Assembly: GCA_039704465.1 (NCBI GenBank)
Contig: JASFAU010000012.1
Location: 124,001 to 188,000 of the forward strand
Length of the DNA: 64,000 nucleotides
Direction of reading: 5' to 3'
From: Plasmodiophora brassicae
Taxonomy: Eukaryota > Endomyxa > Phytomyxea > Plasmodiophorida > Plasmodiophoridae
The notes beneath the pieces are model-generated. The model saw only the letters and a program-made list of their open reading frames with translations. It had not been told where the DNA came from and did no database searches. Below are positions 44,436 through 54,407 of the stretch, in pieces. The position numbers and the translations under genes are program-made. Position 1 is the first letter of the stretch. The number at the start of each line of letters is the position of its first letter.

Positions 44436-46548
44436 TCACCCATGGCTGGGAGCGCGGAACGTGGGTTCGCCCGACGCCGTCTGGCGCGGTTGGTGCTTCG
44501 GTAGGTCGAAGGCAGGTTCCCGACGTGTGATCGGGAGCGTCATAAAGCTATCCGTGCCACCGACCGTCGCATTGGCGTTGTCGCTCGTCAAAGTCGCTGC
44601 CTGATCGTTTCTGGAACTTTGATCAACCGCCGGTTTGCCGCTGTGTTCCAGCGTCACCGACACCGGTCTTGTTTCCCAAGGGTTGTGCGCGGGCGCCGTT
44701 TGCTGGAACGGGGATACTGCCATCATGGTTGGCCCTGGTCTCGGTGGGTACACAGGAAGAAATACGATTGGACTCTGAAGTCCACTGTAGCCGCGAAGGA
44801 GGTACCCGATTACGAACACCAAGACGACTACGCCCGCAATACCTACGCCGACTGCGATTGGAATCAGGTTCGTCAAGCTTGATGTGCGTGGCGTCTCCGT
44901 TGGTGCCCCGGTTTGCACCGGTGTTTGCACAGGGGCGGCCAGTGTTGGAATGGAGGTTGTAACGGCGGCAGGGCATGTCGGTTTGCCCCCCGTCCGGTAA
45001 GTGGAGATGTTGACAGGAGGGGGCAACGGGACACATTTCAATGCCGTCATGCCAGTTTGCACGTCGCTACAATTGATGCCCTTAGTCGGATTGGGACCAC
45101 GACATCAAATACAGAGGCCTAACAGTTCGCTGGACGATGAAAACGATACGAGGGACTGAAACAAGTTGCGGTCCAAGGCGTTGACCAAAGGGAGGTTGTA
45201 CATGGTCCTGGACGGTCTTACGTCAGTTACGACAAAGCCCCGCGTAGGACCCGACTTACATGGACGTCAGAGTGGTTAACGAGGACAGTAACCGTGCAGG
45301 AATGGAAGTGACTTGCAGGGTATCCATTTGTAAATACGTCAAGCGGGACAGCGTCGAAAATGCCCCGGAGTCGATGGCCGTCATCGTGCTTGACGATATG
45401 CTCCTGAGGCCGACGGTTGTAGGTGGTAAGATGACGTATCATGAGAGGGGAGGTTAGCACGAAACGTACAGCCACGTCAGGCGCGTATTGTAGAGAAACA
45501 TTCCTGCCGGAATCGACTGCAACTGGTTATCGGTTAGGTCCCTGTAGACGCTGTGATCAACGCTTATACTGATCGACTCGTTCTGCCCGTACAGTTGCCG
45601 CAATTGAGTGAGCGCCGATAGCGAGGGCAGAGCCGTAAAGTGGTTGGATCCCATAGACAGCATCTGCAGTGCAGTCAACATGGAAAACGCATCTGGGTCC
45701 ATCGCTGCCATTAAGAACGGTGCGAGCGTCCTGCAATGGTCATTCGTGTTATCACTCGAGGCCAAATCTTTAGTGCTAGGTACGTACAGATAGTTCAAGA
45801 AGCTCGTAGGGCCAGAGAGACTTCCCGCCGGTGTCCACGTCAAGCTGTTGCGTGCGACGTTCCTGGACAGATTGGTCTTAGTAAGCCTGTTCCATGCATC
45901 TCCGGCAGTTGAATTAGGGCTGCACACAGAATCTGCAGTTGTGTGAGGCTCGAGAAGATTCCTGATTGAAGTACTGTCAACTGGTTAACGACCAGGTTGC
46001 TGGGAATCACCGCTTCTCAGCTTCGGCTGTCGTTGAGCTAATACTCACAAGCGTACAGGTTTGTCAGTCGCGTGTTGAATCGAAAGGTGTCGGCTTCTAA
46101 GCCTGACAGCTGATTCACGCTCAAGTCGAGCAGGCGCAGGGCGGTCAGAGCACTGAACGCAGCGGGGTCCACGCTCGTAATGGAATTCGCTGATAGATAC
46201 CTGCAAGCATGACAACGCCACGTTCATATTCTGTCCAGCGAACGGTCTTCGTGGATGTCTGACAGGGCAGTGTAGGCCGACAGGGACGGTACTGAAGCGA
46301 ACCAGGCCGGCGTGACTTGCCCCGTTATTGATCTGCCCGCTAGCAAGCTGACCGGCCAGGACATGTATTAGTTGCACAGTTGGACAGATTGCAACCACGC
46401 CATAGACGTACATGCTAGGGGACGAACACGAGCCCGGGTACCAGTCACACACGCAAGAATCGTTGCAAACGAGGCTGTTGCCCGTTAACACCGCAACAGC
46501 AACGATCAATACAAATGGCATCGGATGGCGGCCTCCCGGCGGCATCAT
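44436..46548 (-). CDS. LRR receptor-like type I transmembrane protein (LRR-1)
   Basis: Starts near MMPPGGRHP then MPFVLIVAVAVLTGN (signal peptide), followed by a Cys-rich cap (CNDSCVCDWYPGSCSS). Exons then encode one leucine-rich repeat each: SITSVDPAAFSALTALRLLD, NQLSGLEADTFRFNTRLTNL, NQLTVLQSGIFSSLTQLQ, MDPDAFSMLTALQMLSMGSN, NQLQSIPAGMFLYNTRLTWL and SIPARLLSSLTTLTSM. A Thr/Pro-rich stalk (TSIPTLAAPVQTPVQTGAPT), a transmembrane helix (IPIAVGVGIAGVVVLVFVIG) and a cytoplasmic tail of about 110 residues follow. There is no kinase domain. Many introns begin CT|GTACG after the last Leu of a repeat. It is probably a cell-surface recognition or adhesion protein. Exon ends are approximate. Confidence 0.72.
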
Positions 46549-46559
46549 CGTCCTCCCCG

Positions 46560-46680
46560 TGACCTGGACAAGTGATACCACACGATCGATACAGCGGTCG
46601 TATCTCGGCAGGGCGCCCTCCGTGACCCTGGGCAGGTGATATCAACCGATTCGATCGGCACAGCAGTCGTATCTCGGCGG
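46560..46680. repeat. About 60-bp direct repeat upstream of LRR-1
   Basis: Two imperfect copies (46560-46621, 46622-46680) share GTGATA, GATCG-ACAGC and GTCGTATCTCGGC. They lie immediately 5' of the minus-strand LRR-1 start. Confidence 0.7.
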
Positions 46681-46790
46681 TTGACAAACGCGTCCAGCGC
46701 GGTAGGGTGCCCATAAGCATTCGGATCCAGGCTTGCGATGAAGCATAAATTGGCACCCACCGCAGTGTACGCGCCTACGCGGACGCAGGT
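46681..46790 (-). pseudogene. Isolated LRR-like fragment
   Basis: The minus-strand frame FIASLDPNAYGHPTALDAFV resembles the LRR-1 repeat SITSVDPAAFSALTALRLLD, but no start, partner repeats or transmembrane exon are seen around it. It may be a decayed exon of a former neighbouring LRR gene or an unrecognised 5' exon. Confidence 0.4.
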
Positions 46791-47149
46791 CCAGTTGCAA
46801 CCGCGTCTATAGCCAGGTGTAAAAACGACCTGACAGCAACGAAGAGTCCTGATCACCGGGACGAGCGCAGCACGTCACCAGGGCGGCGTCAGAGCCGGAA
46901 TTGCCGCACGCACCCCGTTCTGACGTGTTGCGCGCGTGGCGTGGCGTGCAGGAGGGGGAGTAGACACCGAATCCCCCCCCTCCACTCGGCCACGCGCGCA
47001 GTTTCTACGCGCATCGAGCCGCGGTGCCACAGTGGCGGCCCCGTGCAGCTGCCACTGCGGCACTGTGCGGAGTGCGCCCCGAAATAGCGACCCGCGCAGT
47101 GCCAGTCAGGCGCGCCGAACGCCGCAGCAAGCAACGGGGGGTGCAGGCC

Positions 47150-47751
47150 ATGCGCTGGGCGTCGTTGCTCGTCGTCGGCCTGGCTGCGATAGCGCGCGGG
47201 ACCGGGCCGGGCCCGACCGTGTTCACGTTCACGCCGATGGGCCCGACCGGCCCCGTCTGGAGCGTCGCACGGGTCCGCTTCTTCGACGCCGACGGCGAGG
47301 TGTCGACGGCGAACGCGACGGCGTCGGCGACCACGTCGCTGCCGTTCGACCCCGGTAACGTGCTGCGCGACGACGACGCCGTCTGGTCGTGCGATCGTAC
47401 CCTGACGTGCGGCTGCGCGATCGTCGTCTCGTTCCGTAACCGCGACGCGTCCCGACCGGTCATCAATCGCGCCCTGCTGACGCAGGCGCCGCCCGGCAAC
47501 GACACCTACCCGGCCGACTCTGTCGTCTGCATCCGCAAACGGGTACGTCTCGTCGTCGGTCATCAGCGGCGTGCGCTTGTACCCAACGCCCGCCCTCGTT
47601 GTAGGGGATTTCCCGGTCACGCGTCCGTTCCTGCCGCACGTGCCCCGCGTCGTCGTGCGACATGCAATTCGATTTCAGCCCGATGGCGCCGAAATCTGCG
47701 GAATCGGGCCGCTCGCCACCTAGTAAACGAGACGCCCTCTCTGTCTGGTAG
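47150..47751 (+). CDS. Putative secreted Cys-containing protein
   Basis: The Met at 47150 begins MRWASLLVVGLAAIARGTG, a signal peptide. The mature part has beta-rich sequence (VWSVARVRFFDADGEVST, LPFDPGNVLRDDDAVWSC, RTLTCGCAIVVSFRNRDA) recalling discoidin-like folds, though this is not diagnostic. A GTACGT intron (about 47545-47602) joins a second exon SRVRSCRTCPASSCDMQFDF that ends near 47751. Its position 200 bp before the chitin synthase might suggest a cell-wall role, which is inference only. The second exon is uncertain. Confidence 0.5.
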
Positions 47752-47948
47752 CGAACGGAAGGCCCCCGGGGATCGCAGACGTCGCTCGTCTCTCCGGGCG
47801 AAGAAGGTTGCGTCACCGGTGCGGCGCGTGCCATCGCCCATGGGCCGGCGCCCGTTGACCGCACCTGCGGGCAGGCAGAACCAACAACCACGCCTGGTCG
47901 TCGTGCTGTGAAGGTGTCGCGAGCACCACCACCGGGGCGCGTCCGGCC

Positions 47949-49937
47949 ATGGCGACGTTCGTCGAGGCCGTCGAGCAGTTCTTCAGGGCGTACGGCCCCT
48001 ACATCGTCTACGCCATCGTCTGGTTCTTCCTGCTGATCGCGTTCCTGCACGCGTTCAGCTACTTCGTCACGTACGTCGTCACGCTCGGCAACGTCGTCAT
48101 CTACGGCGAGAAGAACCAGGACCACGCGTTCCTGACGCGGTTCGTCGCCGGCACCTTCCTGATCCTGTACGCCTGCTACAACGTCGGCGTCTACAGCCTG
48201 CTGATCCTGACGCTGAACTTCCGTCACGCGTTCTGGGCGTTCCCCTGGGGCACCCTGGACGCGACGCTGACCATCATCCTCATGCTGGAGCCGCTGGCGC
48301 TCGTCGCCGTCAGCTGGTTCAAGGTCGGCTGCGCCGTCAACTCGTGGCGGCGGGCGCCCAGCGAGGACGAGGTCCTGCGGGCGCTCTCGGAGGGCAGGAA
48401 GAAGAAGACGAACCCGTACGTCACCGTCGTGATGCCCATCTACAACGAGCCGATCGAGACGCTGATGATCGCGATCAACTCGGTCACCAAGACAAAGTAC
48501 CCGCTGAACCGCCTGCACCTCGTGCTGGCGTTCGACTCGGACGAGGTGTCGACGCTGTACCGATCCGTCATCTACTGCCTGATGACGAACAAGACCAAGA
48601 TCGACTACGAGAAGCTGTCGACCAGCGAGGGCCTCGACGAGCTCGGCGTCAGCAGCGAAGCGCGCGAGTTCCCCGTCATCGGCGACATCATGTACCGGAA
48701 CCTGAAGGTGACGCCGTGCCGGTTCGAGCACGGCGGCAAGCGGCACGCGCAGATGTGCGCCTTCCGCTACCTGTCCAGCCTGTACAAGAACCAGGAGACG
48801 AAGCCGCTCCTGCTGTTCATCGACTCGGACATCGAGCTCGAGGTGCACGCCATCCCCAACTTCATCTACGACATGAACCGGCAGCCGGGCATCTACCGCG
48901 AGGCGCTGACCGGGCTGATCACGTGCAAGACGGCCGGCACGTACAGCTTCCTGAAGGTGCTGCAGGACACCGAGTACATCGAGTCGCAGATGCTGCAGCG
49001 GAACTCGGAGGACTATCTCGGGTCGGTGTCGTGCCTGCCGGGCGCCCTGACCATGGTCCGGTTCGAGACGCTGGCCAGCGTCGCGCCCGTCTACTTTGGC
49101 AACATGGACGCCGTCGACACGTTCGACTTCAACCGGACGCACCTGGGCGAGGACCGCTACCTGACGCACCTGATCATGGAGAAGCGCCCGGAGAAGTACC
49201 GCATCGGGTTCTGCCCGTCGGCCCGGTGCAAGACGGAGGGCTGCGAGACGTTCCGCTCGCTGATGAAGCAGCGCCGCCGCTGGTACCTGGGGACGGTGAC
49301 CAACGAGATCTACCAGCTGACGTCGCCGATCATCTGGCGCCAGTTCCCCGGGCTGAACTGCCTGATCGGCCTGTCGGCTCTGCAGAACGGCCCGCTGTTC
49401 ATCTACGTGTTCTTCCTGCAGATCCTGCAGGGCCAGGGCACCTGGTACTCGTACGGGTACGCGGTCGGCATCTTCGGCCCGATCTGGATGTTCATCATCT
49501 TTGTCGGGTGGAAGATCGGCCGGCGCAAGATCACCTGGTTCTACCCGATCGTCCTGGTCTGCCTGCCGATCATGGCGGCCTCGTTCCAGGTCTACGGCAT
49601 GATGACGTTCAACGTGCGCACGTGGGGCGGGCCGCGCGCCGCCGCCGCCAGGAAGGACGGGGCCGCCGCCGACAACGACAGGGCCCTGGTCGAGGTCCTG
49701 GCCGCCGGCGACAAGGGCCCCGTCGCCAAGCTCAGCAGCGATGCGCCCGTGCAGGCGCAGCCCGTGCGCCGATCCGGCCCAGCGGCGCCGCAGCCCGTCG
49801 CCGTGCCGCGCCGCGACCTCTCCGACAAGAACGACTCCGACGCGCCCCTGAAACCGGCGGGCGACGACGACAAGAAGATCCTGCCGCTGCCGATCAGCCA
49901 GGAAGGCATCAAGGCGGACAGCTCGCAGGCGGTGTGA
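47949..49937 (+). CDS. Chitin synthase (glycosyltransferase family 2)
   Basis: 662 residues in one exon. Three N-terminal membrane segments (from VYAIVWFFLLIAFLHAF) precede the cytosolic GT2 domain: VTVVMPIYNEPIETLMIAIN, LVLAFDSDEVSTLY, LLFIDSDIELEVHA (DxD-type metal/UDP-GlcNAc site), SVSCLPGALTMVRFE, LGEDRYLTHLIME (catalytic Asp) and KQRRRWYLGTVTNE (QRRRW product site). About four C-terminal membrane segments follow, then a disordered tail. It polymerises UDP-GlcNAc into chitin and extrudes it across the plasma membrane. No myosin head or chitin-binding domain is attached. It looks closest to division II enzymes. The absence of introns contrasts with its neighbours. Confidence 0.96.
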   Translation: MATFVEAVEQFFRAYGPYIVYAIVWFFLLIAFLHAFSYFVTYVVTLGNVVIYGEKNQDHAFLTRFVAGTFLILYACYNVGVYSLLILTLNFRHAFWAFPWGTLDATLTIILMLEPLALVAVSWFKVGCAVNSWRRAPSEDEVLRALSEGRKKKTNPYVTVVMPIYNEPIETLMIAINSVTKTKYPLNRLHLVLAFDSDEVSTLYRSVIYCLMTNKTKIDYEKLSTSEGLDELGVSSEAREFPVIGDIMYRNLKVTPCRFEHGGKRHAQMCAFRYLSSLYKNQETKPLLLFIDSDIELEVHAIPNFIYDMNRQPGIYREALTGLITCKTAGTYSFLKVLQDTEYIESQMLQRNSEDYLGSVSCLPGALTMVRFETLASVAPVYFGNMDAVDTFDFNRTHLGEDRYLTHLIMEKRPEKYRIGFCPSARCKTEGCETFRSLMKQRRRWYLGTVTNEIYQLTSPIIWRQFPGLNCLIGLSALQNGPLFIYVFFLQILQGQGTWYSYGYAVGIFGPIWMFIIFVGWKIGRRKITWFYPIVLVCLPIMAASFQVYGMMTFNVRTWGGPRAAAARKDGAAADNDRALVEVLAAGDKGPVAKLSSDAPVQAQPVRRSGPAAPQPVAVPRRDLSDKNDSDAPLKPAGDDDKKILPLPISQEGIKADSSQAV

Positions 49938-50168
49938 AACGCGCCCCTGCCCCTCCGCCGCCGCCGTTAAGTCGCCGCTCGCTTCATTCATAAACATCGT
50001 GTGTGTGCCTGTCTGTTCCCCGAACGATGGCGCCCGCTGACGGATCAGCCGGGCCAACGCGCGTGGGATACGCCCGCGAGAGCGGTTGGTACGCGCCCTC
50101 CCGTGGGCGTGAGGGGCATATCAGGTCGAGTCGCTGTTCCAGTACCACACACACACAGGCGCGACAGC
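49938..50168. other. Short intergenic gap
   Basis: About 230 bp between the chitin synthase and the RBR ligase. It contains a CA-dinucleotide run (50148-50158). No gene is seen. Confidence 0.6.
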
Positions 50169-52219
50169 ATGCCCGCGTACGTCGAGGAAGACCATGTGCT
50201 GGAGCTGGACGCGGCCGGGTGGTCGTCCGACGCGGACGACGCGAACGCCTGCGACGGCGATCATTTGGCAGGGGCGCCGGCCGCGTTTCGCGTCCTGACC
50301 CGGGCCGATGTCGACGCGCGCAGGCAGAATGCGATCGAGCGCGTCGTGGAATCGCTCGCGGTCAGCGACGATGTCGCGGAGACGCTCCTGGGGCGGTTCC
50401 GCTGGCGACCGGCCGACCTGCAGGACGCGTTCCTGACCGACCCGGATCTGGTCCGGGGCGCGGCGCCCGCGTCGAACGGGAACGTCGTCGTCTGTGGGAC
50501 GGCGTACTGCGGGCCCACCGACCCGGCCAGTTCGACAACGCTGTCGTGCGGGCACACGTTCTGCAACGACTGCTGGACAGGGCTGGTCAGGTCGGCGTTC
50601 TCCAAGGGCCGGTCCTGCATCTACACCAAGTGCCCCGGCGGAAGTCAGGACAGCGCATCACGGTTCGTTAAGTGCCATCTGCAGGTAGGAGAACGCGGAC
50701 GCGGGCGCGTGTCCGCGTCGTCATCGGGCTGAGCAGGCCCTTGCAGGTGCCATCCCGGCTGTTCCTGCGGTTCCTGACACCGGCGGGAGCCACAAAGTAC
50801 AGGCGGTGGCTGGGGAACGCCTTCGTCGAAGGTGCGGGACGTCGGGCGTGCCGCACCTTGTCGCGCGCTGACGGGTGGCGCAGGGTCACGCGCGCTCAAG
50901 TGGTGCATCCGGCCATCGTGCGAGTTCGCCGTCGAATGCGGCAACCCGGGCGAGGTCATCACCTGTCTCTGCAAGGCGTCGTTCTGCTTCGGCTGCGAAC
51001 TGGGCGACCATCGCCCCGCGCCCTGCGACCTGGTCACCCGGTGGCTCGCGCGGACGCAGAGCGATGCGGAAACGTCGCTGTGGATCAGGTCGAGGACGAA
51101 GGCGTGCCCAAATTGCAACGTAAGCTCGTCGGCGGGGACGCAGGAATCGGACCCCTGACGGGGCGCGTCCCCCCGCTATTTGTAGATCCGTATCGAGAAG
51201 AACAAGGCCTGCAACCACATGATGTAGGGTGCACACACACATACACACTTCACTGGTGGCTGACCTGGAACCCCCCAACAGATGCTCGAATTGTGCGCAC
51301 CACTTCTGCTGGCTCTGGTACGTACGCGCCCGATGCCCGGCAACGCCCCTGTGGTGGCTGACATGTCGTCGCTCCACGTCCAGCAAGAAGTCCTGGTCGA
51401 GCCACGACGTCGAGCGCTTCGGGTTCTACCGGTGCAACATCTACGAGGCGGACAGCAGCGTGGCCAACGCGGACGGATCCGCCGACGAGAGCGCCGATGC
51501 GACACAACAGCTTCAGAAGTAGGCCACACACACACGTGTGCACTCGTTCCCGGCGACCTGATCAGTAGCGTCAACCCAGGTACCTGTTCTATTTCAACAG
51601 GTACATGCATCAGGTGCAGGCCGAGAAGGAGATCGTCAGGATACGCGAGCGGTTCGACGGCGGCACCGACGAGCGATTGCTGCCGGTCGTCGAGAGCCTG
51701 GAGGTCGTCCGCCGCGGCCTGTCGTGGACGTACTGCCTGGCGTACTACATGGAGGGCGGGCCGCGCAAGCGCCTGCTCGAGCACCAGCAGGGCGTCCTGG
51801 AGAGCCTGGCAGAGAAGCTGCAGGGGCTGCTGGCGGCCGACGAGATGGGCAACCTCGACGACATTGTCCGGATCGGCGGCGCCGTCCGCCACTTCGGCAA
51901 GCGCGTGTTCGAGGCGTGCGGCGAGGGCGACGATGGCGTCCGCCTGCTGAGCGAGGCGGACGACGAGCAGGAGATGTGGGCGTGCACGATCTGCACGAGC
52001 GAGCTGCCGGACGCGAGCGTCTGGTGCACGACCTGCGGCGCCTGTCGCAAGCATTCCGAGCAGGAGTGCCGCGTGCCGAATTGCAAGAACCCGACGACGC
52101 CGCCGGCCGTCGCACCGGGCGACCTGCACCCCGACGACGTCGTGCCGAATCAGGCGGCGCAACGGGCGGCGCCGCCCCCGCCCCGGCTCCAGCTTGGACG
52201 CGTGGCGCTGATCCGATAA
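50169..52219 (+). CDS. Ariadne-type RBR E3 ubiquitin ligase
   Basis: An acidic N-terminus (MPAYVEEDHVLELDAAGWSS) and a UBA-like part (LAVSDDVAETLLGRFRWRPA) precede RING1 (TLSCGHTFCNDCWTGLVRSA ... CIYTKCPGG). The in-between-RING domain follows (LKWCIRPSCEFAVECG, ITCLCKASFCFGCELGDH), then RING2 (KACPNCN, IEKNKACNHM, NCAHHFCW). The C-terminal Ariadne domain has RYMHQVQAEKEIVRIRERFD and LSWTYCLAYYMEGGPRKRLL. It ends in a small zinc finger (WACTICTSELPDASVWCTTC). It transfers ubiquitin through a RING2 Cys-thioester and often works with cullin complexes. Introns contain CA repeats (51230-51250, 51530). Exon junctions in RING2 are inferred. Confidence 0.9.
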
Positions 52220-52272
52220 ACAGAGCACAGTAGGGTCGTCTGGGGGGGCGAGACGTGTGCACCGTGCATTGT

Positions 52273-53536
52273 TCAGGGGCGCAGCTCGGCCGGCATCGGT
52301 CTGCCTTGCAGCGCCGCGAACAGGTTATCGATCGCCAGGTTCGCCATGGCCTCCCGAGTCTCCATGGTGGCGCTCCCGACTACGCGAGGTCGGTCAGCGC
52401 GACGCTGTCATCCAGCCGTGCGACCGACCATGGGGAAGGATTAGGCAGTTGTCGAGCGAGAGCAGAGGGTCATCCGGACGGATCGGCTCCGGGTCGGTGA
52501 CGTCGAGGCCCGCGCCCGCAATGACACCCTGACGCAGAGCCAGCGCCAGATCGTGCGCGTTCACGATCGGCCCGCGAGCCGTGTTGATCAGGAACGCCGT
52601 CCGCTTCATCAGCGTCAGCTGGGCCATCGTGATCAGGGCGCGCGTGTCGTCCGACAGCGCGCAGGTCACGATGACAATGTCGGACGTGCGCAGGAGGTCC
52701 TCCAACGACACGAACCGATGCGGGAGGGCCCGCTTCTCGCTTCTGCTACAATACTGAATCGGACCTGAACAGACGACCGTTAGCGGGAACGGGACGCAAA
52801 CGAGGTCCCCCGTACGCACCTGTCTTGAATGGAGCCAGGCGGTCAGCGACGGCGGCGCCGATCCGTCCCATGCCGATCAGGCCGATCGTTTTACCTCGCA
52901 GGTCGGACCCGCACATCCAGGTGGGGCTCCAGATCCCCCACTATTGGCGTACAACACAGTGATTCGTCCGCGACACGACGTCATCATCATCATCATCAGG
53001 CGGCACGTACGCTTCCGTCACGGGCCGCTCGCATGGCGGGTTGGAATCGGCGAAGGACGGCGATGAGGAGGCCGACGGTCAGGTCGGCGGTCGCGTCCGT
53101 CAGCACGTCCGGCGTCGTCCCGATTCGGATGGCACGCCGCCGGCAACTGCCGATGTCGATGTGGTCGAACCCGACCGACATGGTCGATACGACAGCCAGT
53201 TGCGGCCCTGTGGCAATTTGGTCAGCCTGGGATCCGCTAACGGCTCCTGGGCCCACGCCACGTACCCGCCGCGTCGAGGAGTTCCTCGTCGACCCGGTCG
53301 GTCAGCAGGACGAGCGCGCCGTGGCACCCGCGGACGCGTTCCAGAAGCTGACCGCGTGGGATCGCGGGCGCGTCGTGATCCCACAGGTCGACCTCGAACC
53401 TACACGTCGGCGTCGACCATTATTTTCGGGGTCCCGCGACAGTGCGACGACACGACGTGGACCCTTGCGACGCCGCCAAGCCGACGAGACGGCCGTGCGC
53501 GCCGGGCGGCAGGCGGCGCGTGACCAGCACGCGCAT
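52273..53536 (-). CDS. Glyoxylate/hydroxypyruvate reductase (GRHPR-like)
   Basis: D-2-hydroxyacid dehydrogenase that reduces glyoxylate and hydroxypyruvate with NAD(P)H. Starts MRVLVTRRLPPGAHGRLVGL. Spliced segments include FEVDLWDHDAPAIP, CHGALVLLTDRVDEELLDAA, VVSTMSVGFDHIDIG and GTTPDVLTDATADLTVGLL, then the nucleotide-binding GLIGMGRIGAAVADRLAPF. Catalytic residues are visible: Arg in NTARGPIVN, Glu in DVTDPEPIRP and His in NCLILPH. It ends GSATMETREAMANLAIDNLF ... PMPAELRP. Six introns, all in frame, so the gene is intact. It shares its upstream region with the divergent small heat-shock gene. Confidence 0.92.
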
Positions 53537-53576
53537 GCCGAAACGACGTGCGGACCCCGCACCGGACATGCGCGGC

Positions 53577-53800
53577 CCCCGGGATGCAGCTCGCGCAGTC
53601 CGGGAACATTCCGAGCAAAAAACTGGGGGGACGTTCGCACAGAAATCAGAATGTTCCGAGTCACGCCCCCGCAAGAACGCCGCGCCCCCGGAATGCAGCT
53701 CGCGCTGTCCGGGGAACATTCCGAGCAAAAATCTGCGTGGGAATGTTCGCAGAGAATGTTCCGAGTCACACCCCGCAAGAACGTTCCTGGGAATGTTCCG
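53577..53800. promoter_or_regulatory. Heat-shock element cluster in two tandem ~112-bp repeats
   Basis: Two similar units (about 53577-53689 and 53690-53800) each carry GGGAACATTCCGAGCAAAAA, a second GTTCGC-type half site and AGAATGTTCCGAGTCAC. The second ends AGAACGTTCC and GGAATGTTCCGCGG (53779-53799). The GAAnnTTC pattern is the core of heat-shock factor sites. The cluster lies 105-330 bp upstream of the Hsp20 start and between it and the divergent GRHPR gene. Confidence 0.85.
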
Positions 53801-53905
53801 CGGTTGTTGTTATGCGGCGGATCAGGTGACTGCACGGTCAAACAGAAAAACTTCAAAGTGATCGAGGAGAAGCGGGAGAAGGAAGAAGAGCATCAACCAA
53901 CACCA

Positions 53906-54319
53906 ATGTCGCTGCAGCTGTGGGACTCGCTGTTCGACACGACGCCGTTCGAGCGCCGCCTGATGCCACGGCAGCCGGGCGACGCGGTACAGGCGCCCGT
54001 GCTGAAGATGGAGTTCAAGGAGAAGGACAAGTCGTACGCGCTGACGGTTGAAACGCCGGGGACGTCGAAGGATGACGTCAAGCTGAAGATTGAGAACGGG
54101 GTCCTGACGGTGTCGGCCGAACGCAAGGAGGAGAAGGTCGGCGAGAAGGAGCATGTCCACTTCTCGGAACGCATCTACGGCCAGACGTCGCGTTCGATCC
54201 GCCTGCCGAAGAACATCAACGCGGATCAGGTCACCGCCAAGTACGAGAACGGCATGCTGTTCGTCGACATTCCTAAGCGGGAAGGCACGCCGACCTCCAA
54301 CTACATCGCCATCGAATGA
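53906..54319 (+). CDS. Small heat-shock protein (Hsp20, alpha-crystallin domain)
   Basis: 137 residues, single exon. The Met of MSLQLWDSLFDTTPFERR is chosen because the upstream frame runs through the promoter repeats. The alpha-crystallin domain starts at KMEFKEKDKSYALTVETPG, continues SKDDVKLKIENGVLTVSAER, has the dimer-loop region HVHFSERIYGQTSRSIRLP and ends with ENGMLFVDIPKREGTP. The C-terminal NYIAIE has an I-x-I motif for oligomer assembly. It is an ATP-independent holdase, and the upstream heat-shock elements support stress induction. Confidence 0.95.
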   Translation: MSLQLWDSLFDTTPFERRLMPRQPGDAVQAPVLKMEFKEKDKSYALTVETPGTSKDDVKLKIENGVLTVSAERKEEKVGEKEHVHFSERIYGQTSRSIRLPKNINADQVTAKYENGMLFVDIPKREGTPTSNYIAIE

Positions 54320-54407
54320 CGACGCACATGTCAACGCCTCCTATTTATGTACTGTACAGTAAAACAAAACATTCCCTAGATCGTGGGTTCGTTCGGCCAC
54401 AGGATTG

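Noticed and set aside
48344..49993. A 549-residue plus frame overlapping the chitin synthase
   Set aside because: Shadow of the +1 frame; no domain content.
47463..50057. An 864-residue minus-strand open frame
   Set aside because: It is the complement of the chitin synthase, whose plus-strand motifs are unmistakable. GC-rich codon use leaves the opposite strand open.
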